NCBI GenBank assembly: GCA_002134785.1
Contig: MBQZ01000015.1
Coordinates: 1 to 64,000, forward strand
DNA length: 64,000 nt
From: Crenothrix sp. D3
Lineage (GTDB): Bacteria; Pseudomonadota; Gammaproteobacteria; Methylococcales; Methylomonadaceae
Direction: 5' to 3'
Shown: piece by piece, positions 42,839 to 51,588 of the stretch
Layout of the letters: each line of letters begins with the position of its first letter
Numbering within the stretch: the stretch's first letter is position 1
The notes under the pieces: model-generated
The model's database searches: none
What the model saw: the letters and a program-made list of their open reading frames with translations, nothing else
What the model was told of the DNA's origin: nothing
Position numbers and translations under genes: made by a program

Positions 42839-43255
42839 CTCATTTAACAACTGCCACGCCGCGTGATATTTAGCGACTCGTGCTAAATCGGTTTCATTTA
42901 AAGTCAATAACCGCAGCACGTTAATGTTGTCTTCAATATCGGCTAGTTTAACTTTTCGAGCAAGGGTGTTTTGTTTGGCTCTTAAAACAAATTCAGAGTA
43001 ATTTTCGCCTGCTTGTTTAGTCAAACATAACACCGCTTCAACGACTTCACTAGGAATGCCTTCGGCAAGTAAATCGGCGGCGGTAATGTCAGAATCTTCA
43101 ATCACATCATGCAATAAAGCCACCGCCATTTCACTGTCGCTGGTCATTTTTGCCATCAGTCTTAGTGGATGGTGAATATAGTCGCGTCCTGCTTTATCGG
43201 TTTTTCCTGTATAAGCGCGAAGAGCAATCGTTAATGATTTTTCGATGAGCGTCAT
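42833..43255 (-). CDS. HD-domain phosphohydrolase (RelA/SpoT hydrolase-like)
   Basis: 140 residues from the ATG at 43255 (MTLIEKSLTIALRAYTGKTD); a leading stretch to 43285 looks non-coding. HD motif: HHPLRLM and then LLHDVIEDSDI with the metal-binding His-Asp, plus KLADIEDN near the end. The domain resembles the hydrolase half of RelA/SpoT proteins and small MESH1-like alarmone hydrolases. Without the synthetase domain it may hydrolyse (p)ppGpp or another nucleotide; this is inference. The stop codon lies in a repeat. Confidence 0.83.
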   Translation of the reverse strand: MTLIEKSLTIALRAYTGKTDKAGRDYIHHPLRLMAKMTSDSEMAVALLHDVIEDSDITAADLLAEGIPSEVVEAVLCLTKQAGENYSEFVLRAKQNTLARKVKLADIEDNINVLRLLTLNETDLARVAKYHAAWQLLNEA

Positions 43256-43330
43256 AGTGATGAGGATAAGAAATAGGGAGTTCAATTTTTAAGGTTGAAC
43301 TCTGTAAATGAGAGCAGCGTGTGGAAGTAA

Positions 43331-43501
43331 TTATTCTTCCAGCTTAAAAAAACTTTTCGGTGCGCCACAAATTGGGCAAGCCCAACTGTCAGGAATATCT
43401 TGCCAACGTGTTCCAGCAGCAATGCCACTGTGAGGACAGCCTTTTTCCTCATCATAAACGTGTTCACACTCTAAGCAACGGTACTTTTTAAAATCAGACA
43501 T
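43331..43501 (-). CDS. Rubredoxin
   Basis: A 56-residue protein, start CAT at 43499-43501, GAGGAC ribosome-binding site. Two CxxC knuckles bind one iron: YRCLECEHVYDEEKG (Cys9, Cys12) and SWACPICGAPKSFF (Cys42, Cys45), with the typical GIAAGTRWQDIPDSW segment between. Rubredoxins are single-electron carriers, used with alkane hydroxylases, rubrerythrin or reductases. It lies 60 bp downstream of a Gfo/Idh oxidoreductase, but no electron partner is evident. Clear and full length. Confidence 0.95.
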   Translation of the reverse strand: MSDFKKYRCLECEHVYDEEKGCPHSGIAAGTRWQDIPDSWACPICGAPKSFFKLEE

Positions 43502-43561
43502 AATGTCCTCACAATTATTTTTGTATTTTAGTTATTGTTCGAATCAGTGATAGCTTAAATT

Positions 43562-44569
43562 TCACTTAGCAACTTGCTGTTCTTTCACTGATTGTAAAGC
43601 GGCAACAATCAGTTGGCAGTTGTTCTTTGCATCGTCCAAAGACAGTAAAGGTGGTTTACCCGCTAATGCACATTGGCTAAAATGCTCTACTTCCAATTGA
43701 AAATGATTGGCTGGGGGAAGTTGTTCTTCGGCGTGTTGACCGTCTTCACTCCACCATGAAATAACGGGGGTATCAGACGGCATAACCCAAACATTGTGGC
43801 ATTTGATTCCGCCTTTAGTACCGATGATTTCGTACTCACAACGTCGGGCGCGTTCAAAGCTAAAATCGAAATGGGCGAATTTACCGTCACCAAAATCAAT
43901 GATGCCACTGGTGCTAATGTCTGCCCCACTTTCAACGTGTTTGGATAGTGCGGTAACTGCAACAGGGGCTTGATTGAAAAATAACCGTGCGCAATGAATG
44001 GCATAACAACCGATGTCCCACATTGCACCGCCACCGTTTTCAACACTTTCTGCTAAGCGGTATAGTCTTTCAGGACGCATCATGAAAGAAAAACTGCTAC
44101 GAATTGAGCGAACTTCACCGATGATACCCGACTGTATTAATGCTTGTACGCGTTCGTGTTGTGGGTGAAAACGGTACATAAAACCTTCCATGACGGTGAC
44201 TTTATGCTCCTGCGCAGCAAGATGAATAGCTTCGATAGCCGCTACATTTAACGCCATTGGTTTTTCACATAAAACGTGTTTTCCCTGTTTAATAGCGCGT
44301 AACGCCCATTCGGCGTGTTCGTGATTGGCAAGTGGAATATAGACAGCATCTATATCAGGGTCGTTGAGTAAGGCTTCACGGTCGTTATATATGCGTACAT
44401 TCTGTTGGTCTGGCGCATATTTTGCCAATGTTTGCACCGCAGCATCAGGACGGCGACTGGCAATCGCCACTAATTCGGCATTGAATGCAGCAACAATAGC
44501 AGGCATTAAGCGTTCATTGATACGAGCAGCACCTAAAATACCCCAGCGTAATTTTGTTTTGTCGTTCAT
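43562..44569 (-). CDS. Gfo/Idh/MocA-family NAD(P)-dependent oxidoreductase
   Basis: 335 residues. Rossmann N-terminal domain (LRWGILGAARINERLMPAI; DPDIDAVYIPLANHEHAEWALRAIKQGKHVLCEKPMALN with the catalytic-type Lys of EKP) and a C-terminal substrate domain containing GGGAMWDIGCYAIHCAR (the conserved D-x-G-x-H/Y type motif). Members act on sugars or inositols, including D-xylose/1,5-anhydro sugars. No sugar operon adjoins, so the substrate is open. Shows the usual family length. Confidence 0.94.
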   Translation of the reverse strand: MNDKTKLRWGILGAARINERLMPAIVAAFNAELVAIASRRPDAAVQTLAKYAPDQQNVRIYNDREALLNDPDIDAVYIPLANHEHAEWALRAIKQGKHVLCEKPMALNVAAIEAIHLAAQEHKVTVMEGFMYRFHPQHERVQALIQSGIIGEVRSIRSSFSFMMRPERLYRLAESVENGGGAMWDIGCYAIHCARLFFNQAPVAVTALSKHVESGADISTSGIIDFGDGKFAHFDFSFERARRCEYEIIGTKGGIKCHNVWVMPSDTPVISWWSEDGQHAEEQLPPANHFQLEVEHFSQCALAGKPPLLSLDDAKNNCQLIVAALQSVKEQQVAK

Positions 44570-44703
44570 TTTGGCTTACCTTTTTGTTGATGATGAGTAA
44601 CTGTAGCGTTATAGTAATTTTATTCTTACGAGCTTTTAATTGCCAAAATAATAATTGCTGGTTAGGATAATCCCTTCTTTTCCTACTTAAAATAAAGAGG
44701 TGC

Positions 44704-45843
44704 ATGATGGATGATTATACTGAAATAACTAGCGAGTCGTGGTTTAGTCGCATTGCGGATTCTATTAAAGGAATTCTATTTGGGTTTATATTGTTTGTCA
44801 TTGCCTTTCCGTTGTTATGGTGGAATGAAGGGCATTCAGTCGAACGCTATAATAGTTTAAAAGAAGGGCAGGGCGTTGTTATTTCCATCCCTGCAACCGC
44901 CGTTGATACAGGCAACAATGGCAAATTAGTTCACACCCAAGGCATGGCAACTACCGAAGAAATATTACAAGATGATGTGTTTGGCGTGTCTGCCCCTGCC
45001 ATTAAAGTGCAACGCACCGTGTCCATGTATCAATGGAAAGAAACCGAAAAATCCGAAACCAAAGAACAGGTCGGCGGTTCAAAAACCACTAAAAAAACCT
45101 ATTCCTACGACAAACAATGGAGTGAGGATGCAATCAACTCCAGCCAATTTAAAGACGCATCAGGGCATAGTAATCCACCCATGCCGCACAAAAGCAAAAC
45201 GTTTCAAGCGCAAGATGTCAGTTTAGGCGCGTTTAAACTCAACGCTGACCAAATTTCCCGCTTATCGGGTGCGCAAGATTTAAACATACAAGAGCAATTA
45301 GCAGGACAACAATTAACGAGCGCGGGTAATGGCATTTATTTAGGTGGTAATGCTGCCAGCCCACAAATTGGTGATTTACAAATCACGTTTAAAGTCGTTA
45401 AACCTGCTGATGTGAGTATTATTGCGCAACAACAAGGTAATAGTTTTAGTGCCTACCCAACTCAAGCAGGCAGTGCAGTCGATTTATTAGAAATGGGCTT
45501 AATGGATGCCAACGCGCTATTTGCTATCGCCCAAAGTGAAAACACGATGATAACGTGGGCGATTCGTATCGGTGGATTTTTGTTAATGTGGATAGGTTTG
45601 TCTATGATGCTGAAACCACTGTCCGTGTTAGCCGCCGTACTGCCTTTTTTAGGCGATTTAATTGCAATGGGTACAGGGCTTTTTGCATTCTTGCTGTCCT
45701 TGCCTTTTACGATGGTAACAATTGCCATTGCGTGGATTGCTTATCGACCGCTATTAGCGGGTGTTCTTATCGTAGTTGCTGTGGGTGCGGTAATTGCGAT
45801 GAAGATTATGCCACGGCGTAGTGTAAGTCTTGCTCACGCTTAG
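44704..45843 (+). CDS. TMEM43-family membrane protein
   Basis: 379 residues (tandem ATGs at 44704/44707). An N-terminal membrane helix (ILFGFILFVIAFPLLWWNEG) is followed by a large extracytoplasmic region (about 50-285) and three to four C-terminal helices (about 290-370). The WWNEGHSVERYNSLKEGQ motif is characteristic of the TMEM43/LUMA family, best known from eukaryotic nuclear membranes but also present in bacteria. Function in bacteria is unknown. Single gene; the following GNAT frame starts just after the stop codon. Confidence 0.9.
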   Translation: MMDDYTEITSESWFSRIADSIKGILFGFILFVIAFPLLWWNEGHSVERYNSLKEGQGVVISIPATAVDTGNNGKLVHTQGMATTEEILQDDVFGVSAPAIKVQRTVSMYQWKETEKSETKEQVGGSKTTKKTYSYDKQWSEDAINSSQFKDASGHSNPPMPHKSKTFQAQDVSLGAFKLNADQISRLSGAQDLNIQEQLAGQQLTSAGNGIYLGGNAASPQIGDLQITFKVVKPADVSIIAQQQGNSFSAYPTQAGSAVDLLEMGLMDANALFAIAQSENTMITWAIRIGGFLLMWIGLSMMLKPLSVLAAVLPFLGDLIAMGTGLFAFLLSLPFTMVTIAIAWIAYRPLLAGVLIVVAVGAVIAMKIMPRRSVSLAHA

Positions 45844-45871
45844 AAATAATCAACTCAGCAAGGTGATAAAA

Positions 45872-46711
45872 ATGCAAAATTTTCATATTCGTTGTATTAA
45901 TTATGAAGAATTAGCCATTCCGTTGCGTTGGGCAAAAGAAGAGGGTTGGCAACCAGCACTAGACGATGCTAAGCATTTTTATGCAGCTGACCCGAATGGT
46001 TTTTTTATGGGTTTTCTGAATGATGAACCGATAGGTTGTATTTCAGCAGTGGCTTATGATGATAGCTATGGTTTTATTGGCTTATACATCGTGCGCCCTG
46101 AATTTCGTCATCAAGGTTTTGGTATTGCGTTGTGGAATACGGCGATGCAACGCTTGCAAGGGCGAAATATTTGCTTGGATGGTGTCATTGCTCACCAAAG
46201 TAATTATCAAAAATCGGGGTTTAAAATCGCGTATCGTCATTTGCGTTTTCAAACCTTCGGAACTGGAAAAATGTCGTCTCATTCCGATATTGTCGCGTTA
46301 TCGACAGTGCCTTTTGCAGAGATTTTAGCATTCGACGTGTTTCCTGTTCCGCGCCCCGTATTTTTACAATCGTGGCTGCAACAAAAACACGGTATGGCAT
46401 TGGGTGTTATTCATAATAAACAATTGGTTGCTTATGGGGTGATTCGTGCGTGTCATGACAGTTTTAGAATTGGCCCTTTATTTGCCGACTCGGCTGAAAT
46501 TGCGGAAAATTTGTTGACGGCTTTATTGGCTTACGCACCCAGCAATAGCCCTGTGTTTATTGATATGCCTGAAACTAACGCGAGTGCGTTAGCCTTGGCA
46601 AAACGTCATGCGATGCCTTTAGTATTTGAAGCTGCTAGAATGTACACGCAAGACGCACCTAACTTAGATGTGAATAAAATTTATGGCATTACCACCTTGG
46701 AGCTGGGTTAA
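45872..46711 (+). CDS. GNAT acetyltransferase, two-domain type (YitI-like)
   Basis: 279 residues from ATG 45872 (AAGGTG upstream). An N-terminal GNAT domain contains the acetyl-CoA-binding motif IVRPEFRHQGFGIALW, and the second half carries a second GNAT-like or DUF-type domain (LVAYGVIRACHDSFRIGPLFADSAEIAENLL). Similar two-domain proteins are of unknown substrate. The stop codon and next start are 27 bp apart, so it may be co-transcribed with the DUF1499 gene. Confidence 0.88.
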   Translation: MQNFHIRCINYEELAIPLRWAKEEGWQPALDDAKHFYAADPNGFFMGFLNDEPIGCISAVAYDDSYGFIGLYIVRPEFRHQGFGIALWNTAMQRLQGRNICLDGVIAHQSNYQKSGFKIAYRHLRFQTFGTGKMSSHSDIVALSTVPFAEILAFDVFPVPRPVFLQSWLQQKHGMALGVIHNKQLVAYGVIRACHDSFRIGPLFADSAEIAENLLTALLAYAPSNSPVFIDMPETNASALALAKRHAMPLVFEAARMYTQDAPNLDVNKIYGITTLELG

Positions 46712-46738
46712 TAACATCATTTTTTGAGGCATTTACTC

Positions 46739-47170
46739 ATGAACTTTAAAACTATTTTTTATATTACTTTTATGATTTTCGGAACAATAAGCCACGCGGC
46801 AGAGAAAAAAAGTTTGCCACCCTGTCCAAATAGCCCTAATTGCGTGTCTAGTCTGGCAACGGATCAGGCGCATTTTATTGCGCCGTTTAAAATTGTTGGT
46901 GCAATTGATACCGCCAGTGTCGCGCTAAAAAACGCGCTATTAAGCCAAAGCCGTACCGTAATAACGCTAGAAGTGGAAAATACGCTTCATGCAGAAGCGA
47001 CTTCGCTAATTTTTCGCTTTGTTGATGATGTGGATGTGCTATTAGACAGCGAAGCGCGAGTGTTTCATATCCGTTCGGCTTCACGCGTGGGCTATGGTGA
47101 TTTTGGAGTCAATCGTAAACGTGTCGAAAACTTACGATCACAATTGCAAGCCGCTGGCGTAATTGAGTAA
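46739..47170 (+). CDS. DUF1499 exported protein
   Basis: 143 residues from ATG 46739, with a signal peptide to about residue 20 (MIFGTISHA). The mature start LPPCPNSPNCVSSLATDQAHFI contains the DUF1499 hallmark CPNSPNCVSS (two Cys, probably a disulfide). The family is widespread and uncharacterised; members are often lipoprotein-like or membrane-attached. The later VDVLLDSEARVFHIRSASRVGYGDFGVNRKR matches the family's C-terminal block. Confidence 0.9.
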   Translation: MNFKTIFYITFMIFGTISHAAEKKSLPPCPNSPNCVSSLATDQAHFIAPFKIVGAIDTASVALKNALLSQSRTVITLEVENTLHAEATSLIFRFVDDVDVLLDSEARVFHIRSASRVGYGDFGVNRKRVENLRSQLQAAGVIE

Positions 47171-47182
47171 GTAACTCGGATA

Positions 47183-47218
47183 ACTGGGATAATGCGCAGC
47201 AAAATCCCAGTGTTCTTT
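47183..47218 (+). terminator. Terminator between DUF1499 and bacteriohemerythrin genes
   Basis: ACTGGGAT and ATCCCAGT form an 8-bp stem with a 13-nt loop, followed on the plus strand by TGTTCTTTTA. Convergent gene pair, so it may serve both. Confidence 0.7.
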
Positions 47219-47616
47219 TAACCATTTAATGCTTCTGAGTAGGCTCTGTCGTATTCGGGAATATGGCTTTCAAACCAAGATTTAATGAGTTGACAAATTC
47301 TTTCTGTTAATTCTAATTCACCTGCTTTAATTTTTATTTCCATCGCAGTACAGGTATTTATTAGCTCATCATGTTCTATTTTATGGCGTTCATAATCGAT
47401 GAATTTTTTTACCCGCATTTCAGTTTCTTCGTGGGAAAAATGATCTGCGACAATAGCAAGTAAAACGTTTAATTGCTCAGTTATTTCAGGAGTTCCTGCC
47501 CCTTCCATTCTTAAATCGTAGAGTATATTCAGATTGTGAAACACCTTCTGGTGTTCAGTATCAGCAAAGCTAACGTTTGTCCCATGTTGTTCAATCGTCC
47601 AAGTCATTAAAGACAT
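47218..47616 (-). CDS. Bacteriohemerythrin
   Basis: 132 residues, a four-helix bundle binding a di-iron O2 site. Ligands: His in DTEHQKVF, His and Glu in HFSHEETEM, His in DYERHKIEHDELI, and the C-terminal His-x4-Asp in ESHIPEYDRAY. The first helix reads FADTEHQ, where the family usually has ID.QHK, an acceptable variation. Bacteriohemerythrins bind or buffer oxygen in microaerobic bacteria. GGGGTGAAAG-type ribosome-binding region upstream. Confidence 0.92.
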   Translation of the reverse strand: MSLMTWTIEQHGTNVSFADTEHQKVFHNLNILYDLRMEGAGTPEITEQLNVLLAIVADHFSHEETEMRVKKFIDYERHKIEHDELINTCTAMEIKIKAGELELTERICQLIKSWFESHIPEYDRAYSEALNG

Positions 47617-47720
47617 TTTCTTTCACCCCTCATTATTATTATGTTATTCACTTGCTTAGAATTAACACTTAGAGTGTGGAATTATCGGATACATTGTTAT
47701 TAAGGTCAATTTTCGCATTT

Positions 47721-49571
47721 TTATAATTGCTGTGTAATGAGTGCTTGATGCAAGTCTTGTACTATCAGTCCAAAGAGTTCATCACGCCCTTCAAACAAAC
47801 AATTGATAGCGGCACGTCCGTCTAGGTTGGAGCGTATGGCTAAGCGTTCTTCGTGATTATTTATCAAGCGTAAGGCGGCTTGAATGTAGTCCTCAGTGTT
47901 GGTAGTCACTAACCAATCAGGCATTCCCAGTCGTTCAAATAAGCCTTGGTCGATGTGTTCGTGCGGTTCATCACCTGATAGACAGACACCCACTAAACCA
48001 ACGGACAGTAAATCGACAATACTGTTCATGTTGCCGAACGGAAACGGATTAATATATAAATCACAGTTTGCTAATTGCTGACAATAATACTCATAACCCT
48101 GTTGTAAATTAACTGTTGCCCATTTTCCTAAATAACGCTCGACCACTTGTGTGACTTGTAAGCCAACTAAGCCGCGTGCTGCACCGATAAAGAATTGAAA
48201 ATGCACGGGCGTGGGGGATTGTTCAGCAATTTGCCGACACGCGTATAAAAAGTCTGGATTGAGTTTCATGGTAGATGCCACCATCGCAATTTCTACTACA
48301 GCGGGCGCGGCGCGTAATGGAGCTTGTGGTAGTTCATCTAGGCTTTGTGCAAACGGTGTAAAAGGAAACGCATCGGTCGGTGTTTTAATGACAGTTTCAG
48401 AAAAACACGCCTCATTACCCACAAAATCCTCGTCAATAATGAAATAATCCATTTGTGGTGCGAAGGTACTGGCAGAATGCCCTAATGTAGTGATTTGTAA
48501 CGGTGCGAAGCGTAAATTAGCCAAAAACATGGTGTATAGCGTCATGCCTACGCTGGGCATATACAGCACTTGCACATCACGCTCTTCAGCAATATTAATC
48601 AGTTGATGAAATAAATTAGGAATATCACCGTCACCGCTTCTAGGAATAAATTCATCAAATACTGCCCGCCCTGTGTCATCTATGGTTAACTCATCACCTA
48701 CACCAATGAGATAAAATTGATCGCGGGCTTTGCGTATCGCTTTAGCTAATACGCGATAGACAGCGTGGGTTGAATAAAACCATTCCAATACCACTAGCAT
48801 GACAGGTTTGCCTGTTGCGGGTAGTCGTGCGGGTACGATTCTATCGCTAAAGCCTAGCTCTTCAATTTTATACCGCAGTAATTGATTAATGGCTGCTTTA
48901 ATGTTGTGTTTACCCGCGTAACCCGAATAACTACAGTGCATATAGACATCGTGAAAAATGCCGACAGGCAGTTGATCTATCGTGCCTATCTCCGCTAAAT
49001 GTTCAGGTAGCCAACGTAATAAAGATTCGCGTTTACCATGCGCTTCTGGGCTAGAAATAAACCGTGAGGACATCAATACTAAATATAAATTCACGGCGAG
49101 TAGTTTGTTAGTTTGCCAAAAAATATCCCAATCAATTTCAATTTCTGATTCTAATGAATACAACAAACAAAATTTAGCTAAGTTGCTGTTATCCATTTGT
49201 AGTGGTGTGCTGAAATGCCCATTTAAATTAAATGAACGAATAATATGATCGGCGTTGCGAAATGGACTTACCGCAAATAACACAGAGATCCAGCGGTGAT
49301 ATTGAATAACTTGAATAAAGCCTGTTTCGGAAAAGTGAAATTCGGGATCAGAAAATAATGCCGTAGTCGCCGCTGCAATGCGAGTCAAAATATGTAAATC
49401 AATTAAGTCGGACGTTACCTGCATAGCTTGTATGGAAGAGGAGCTAAAATTCTCGTTGAATGAACCATAACCGCTGTCCAACATTTGCAATAATTTCAGT
49501 AATTCTTGCATCGCTAATTCATATTGACGCGAATAAGCGAGGCATTCAAATCGTTCTAATTGAAAATCCAT
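47721..49571 (-). CDS. HMW1C-like N-glycosyltransferase (GT41)
   Basis: 616 residues (HMW1C about 620). N-terminal all-alpha domain about 1-240, then a GT-B fold. The UDP-sugar region matches HMW1C: YINPFPFGNMNSIVDLLSVGLVGVCL then PHEHIDQGLFERLGMPDWLV. HMW1C attaches glucose or galactose to Asn in N-x-S/T of adhesins in the cytosol. Here no adhesin or two-partner secretion pair adjoins, so it is an orphan. The RTX protein encoded at 26522 has several N-x-S/T sites and could be a target, but this is only speculation. Strong family match otherwise. Confidence 0.9.
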   Translation of the reverse strand: MDFQLERFECLAYSRQYELAMQELLKLLQMLDSGYGSFNENFSSSSIQAMQVTSDLIDLHILTRIAAATTALFSDPEFHFSETGFIQVIQYHRWISVLFAVSPFRNADHIIRSFNLNGHFSTPLQMDNSNLAKFCLLYSLESEIEIDWDIFWQTNKLLAVNLYLVLMSSRFISSPEAHGKRESLLRWLPEHLAEIGTIDQLPVGIFHDVYMHCSYSGYAGKHNIKAAINQLLRYKIEELGFSDRIVPARLPATGKPVMLVVLEWFYSTHAVYRVLAKAIRKARDQFYLIGVGDELTIDDTGRAVFDEFIPRSGDGDIPNLFHQLINIAEERDVQVLYMPSVGMTLYTMFLANLRFAPLQITTLGHSASTFAPQMDYFIIDEDFVGNEACFSETVIKTPTDAFPFTPFAQSLDELPQAPLRAAPAVVEIAMVASTMKLNPDFLYACRQIAEQSPTPVHFQFFIGAARGLVGLQVTQVVERYLGKWATVNLQQGYEYYCQQLANCDLYINPFPFGNMNSIVDLLSVGLVGVCLSGDEPHEHIDQGLFERLGMPDWLVTTNTEDYIQAALRLINNHEERLAIRSNLDGRAAINCLFEGRDELFGLIVQDLHQALITQQL

Positions 49572-49619
49572 AATAATGTTCTCAGGTGTGGAGGGTAGGG
49601 GATGCGCAATATGTTACTA

Positions 49620-49730
49620 GTTGTAGATTCACTACCTTAAGTTAAGGGTTGTTATCGTGGTAGGTGCGAATAAATTCACACCAACACAAAACACGGTTTT
49701 TCCTTAGCTTAATGGCAGTGAGTTGTAGGT
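49620..49730. mobile_element. MITE-like element family A, copy 3, with near-perfect 9-bp target duplication
   Basis: The termini TCACTACCTTAAGTTAAG (49629-49646) and CTTAGCTTAATGGCAGTGA (49703-49721) enclose 56 bp of other sequence. Flanking 9-mers GTTGTAGAT (49620-49628) and GTTGTAGGT (49722-49730) match 8 of 9. The interior differs entirely from copy 1. Confidence 0.82.
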
Positions 49731-50127
49731 TGGGTTAGTGATAGCCTAACCTCTCCAAACCAAAGCAGGAAAGTGATATATTGCTTAGCTAGTAGTATAT
49801 CAGAGTGCATGAACAGAGTTTGTACCCAACCTTAGACGCAAGTCTGTGACGTAGATAAAACCCATCACTATGGCAACTGGAAGTACTAGAAATACGCACC
49901 TGTGAGCCTTACTTGCGTGTTTTGACGGCATCGAAAAAACAGGCAAGAAAAAGCGGTGATTGGTGAAGTAATTCACTCATTAATAAACACGATAAACTCA
50001 AGGGATGATTTTTCTGCTTGTGATTGATTTGGAGAGATATAAGGTTGGGTTGCGGTTTTTTGCAAACCCAACAAACACGATGAACAAATAATAGTTGCAA
50101 TCATAATCGTGTGGCTGCAATTTACAT
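49731..50127. repeat. Repeat-rich gap including family D copy 1
   Basis: A REP-like GGTTGGGTTAGTGATAGCC... AACC is at about 49728-49750. Family D copy 1 (GGTTGGGTTGCGGTTTTTTG ... ACACGATGAACAAATAA ... at 50041-50113) is a near copy of 53239-53312. No gene is visible in about 400 bp. Confidence 0.7.
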
Positions 50128-50718
50128 TTAAGGTGGGGCTGATGCCGTCGTACTACCCCCTCCTCCAAGCCACGCACCTTGTGTTTTTCCGTGACCAGTA
50201 TCCGCATCATATTGTTTCTCTTTTATCTTGTATTCATCCAATATTTGATAACCTAAACCATTTGCAGTGGCTTCAAGCTCTTTACAACTGGACATTTCGG
50301 GTAAGGAGGCTATACCACTGTCAATCACATTGGCGGCTTGTTTGCCAATATCATAATGACCTAACTCATGGGTACGAAGAGCGGTTAAATAATTATTGAA
50401 CGCCTGTTCTTGCGCTGAATCTGCGCCTGTCAGCTCAGGTAGCTTAATGCTACTGGTATATGTTGTCGTTACCTTAGTGATTTTACAACGCCCGTCGGGC
50501 TGCTCAAACCATCGGTAATTCCACTTTACATACCATTTAGTTAACCCGTGAAAAGTATGATTATTTATTTTAATGGGCGATGCTTTGTTTAATACGCTCA
50601 GTAATGAATCATTGGGATCGGCATTTACGGTGTAATAGACATAATCAAGATTTTCACTGACATCCGCACTGACAGTTTTGGTGATTATCAAGAAACAAAG
50701 CGGCAGTAGTTTACGCAT
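50128..50718 (-). CDS. DUF922 exported zinc protease
   Basis: 196 residues with a signal peptide (1-18, ...TKTVSA). The DUF922 domain carries the metalloprotease signature His117-Glu118-x2-His121 (RTHELGHYDIG) and the family's TWKIKW/ WYVKWNYRW-type beta region with YTSSIKLPE. An extracytoplasmic protease role is expected. Two Cys (Cys78, CKE 144) may form a disulfide. A Gly/Ser/Thr-rich tail follows. A divergent exported HNH protein gene is its neighbour. Confidence 0.87.
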   Translation of the reverse strand: MRKLLPLCFLIITKTVSADVSENLDYVYYTVNADPNDSLLSVLNKASPIKINNHTFHGLTKWYVKWNYRWFEQPDGRCKITKVTTTYTSSIKLPELTGADSAQEQAFNNYLTALRTHELGHYDIGKQAANVIDSGIASLPEMSSCKELEATANGLGYQILDEYKIKEKQYDADTGHGKTQGAWLGGGGSTTASAPP

Positions 50719-50881
50719 ATAAGCACCTTTAAGAGACGTGGAATAATGACCAAAAAGAGTATCCTATCATGTTAAAGCGCGTAGTTGACAGTCGCTGTCA
50801 TAAAGGTGAACAAGCAATATGGTAACGGCGTTTTTTGGGGCATCGGAGCTTGCCCATATCAAATCAATTAATGAGCAGATT

Positions 50882-51487
50882 ATGAAATATCGATTAGCAA
50901 TTTTACTTTTGTTGAGTTTTTCTTGTTACGCTTTTGCGAATGATGCTTGTGATACTGACAAAGATGGCATTGTATCTGGTAGTGAACAATACTTATGTTC
51001 CTATTCGGAACATAAAAAATCAGTGCGTAGCGATAACACTATATTGCCATTTTTCAGCACTGGACAGCAAACAGTCACACCAACACCTAGCCAACAACGA
51101 GTTACCATTGTGCGGGATGCAAACGGTAAAATTCACCGAAGTGAGTCAGCAAAAAACAACTTTAAAAAACAACAGCCTTGCCCAGCAAATGGACATACTT
51201 CTGGTTCATGCCAAGGCTATGTTATTGATCACATCAACCCATTAGCGTGTGGTGGTGCTGATAATCCAAGTAATATGCAATGGCAAACAGTGAGAGCTGG
51301 GAAAGCTAAAGATAAAACGGAACGCGATAATTGCCAACAACCCAAAACAGCCAATATTCAGCCTGCACAAAGGACACATAAAAGTAATCCTAAAAGTAAT
51401 TCAGGCAGTGGAAAAGTTTACACGGGTTCGCATGGTGGTCGTTATACGATAACGTCAAGTGGACATAAACATTATATAAAACGTTAA
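50882..51487 (+). CDS. Exported HNH endonuclease with EF-hand-like loop
   Basis: 201 residues from ATG 50882; the 21 codons upstream look non-coding. Signal peptide to about residue 19 (CYAFA). An EF-hand-type calcium loop follows directly (DTDKDGIVSGSE, 24-35), flanked by Cys23 and Cys39. An HNH nuclease motif lies at about 113-135 (VIDHINPLACGGADNPSNMQW: Asp116-His117, Asn131), and the C-terminal tail is basic and rich in Lys, Ser and Gly (KVYTGSHGGRYTITSSGHKHYIKR). This is a secreted or periplasmic DNase. No immunity gene is obvious nearby, so nutrient DNA degradation is as likely as a toxin role. Confidence 0.85.
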   Translation: MKYRLAILLLLSFSCYAFANDACDTDKDGIVSGSEQYLCSYSEHKKSVRSDNTILPFFSTGQQTVTPTPSQQRVTIVRDANGKIHRSESAKNNFKKQQPCPANGHTSGSCQGYVIDHINPLACGGADNPSNMQWQTVRAGKAKDKTERDNCQQPKTANIQPAQRTHKSNPKSNSGSGKVYTGSHGGRYTITSSGHKHYIKR

Positions 51488-51588
51488 AACGTTATGGGAT
51501 GGTGATGGCATTGTCATACCCGCTGGTATTGGGCATGAGTAGATTGGGTTGCGGCTTTTCCTCTGGATAAACCTTTTTTGCTCACTGT

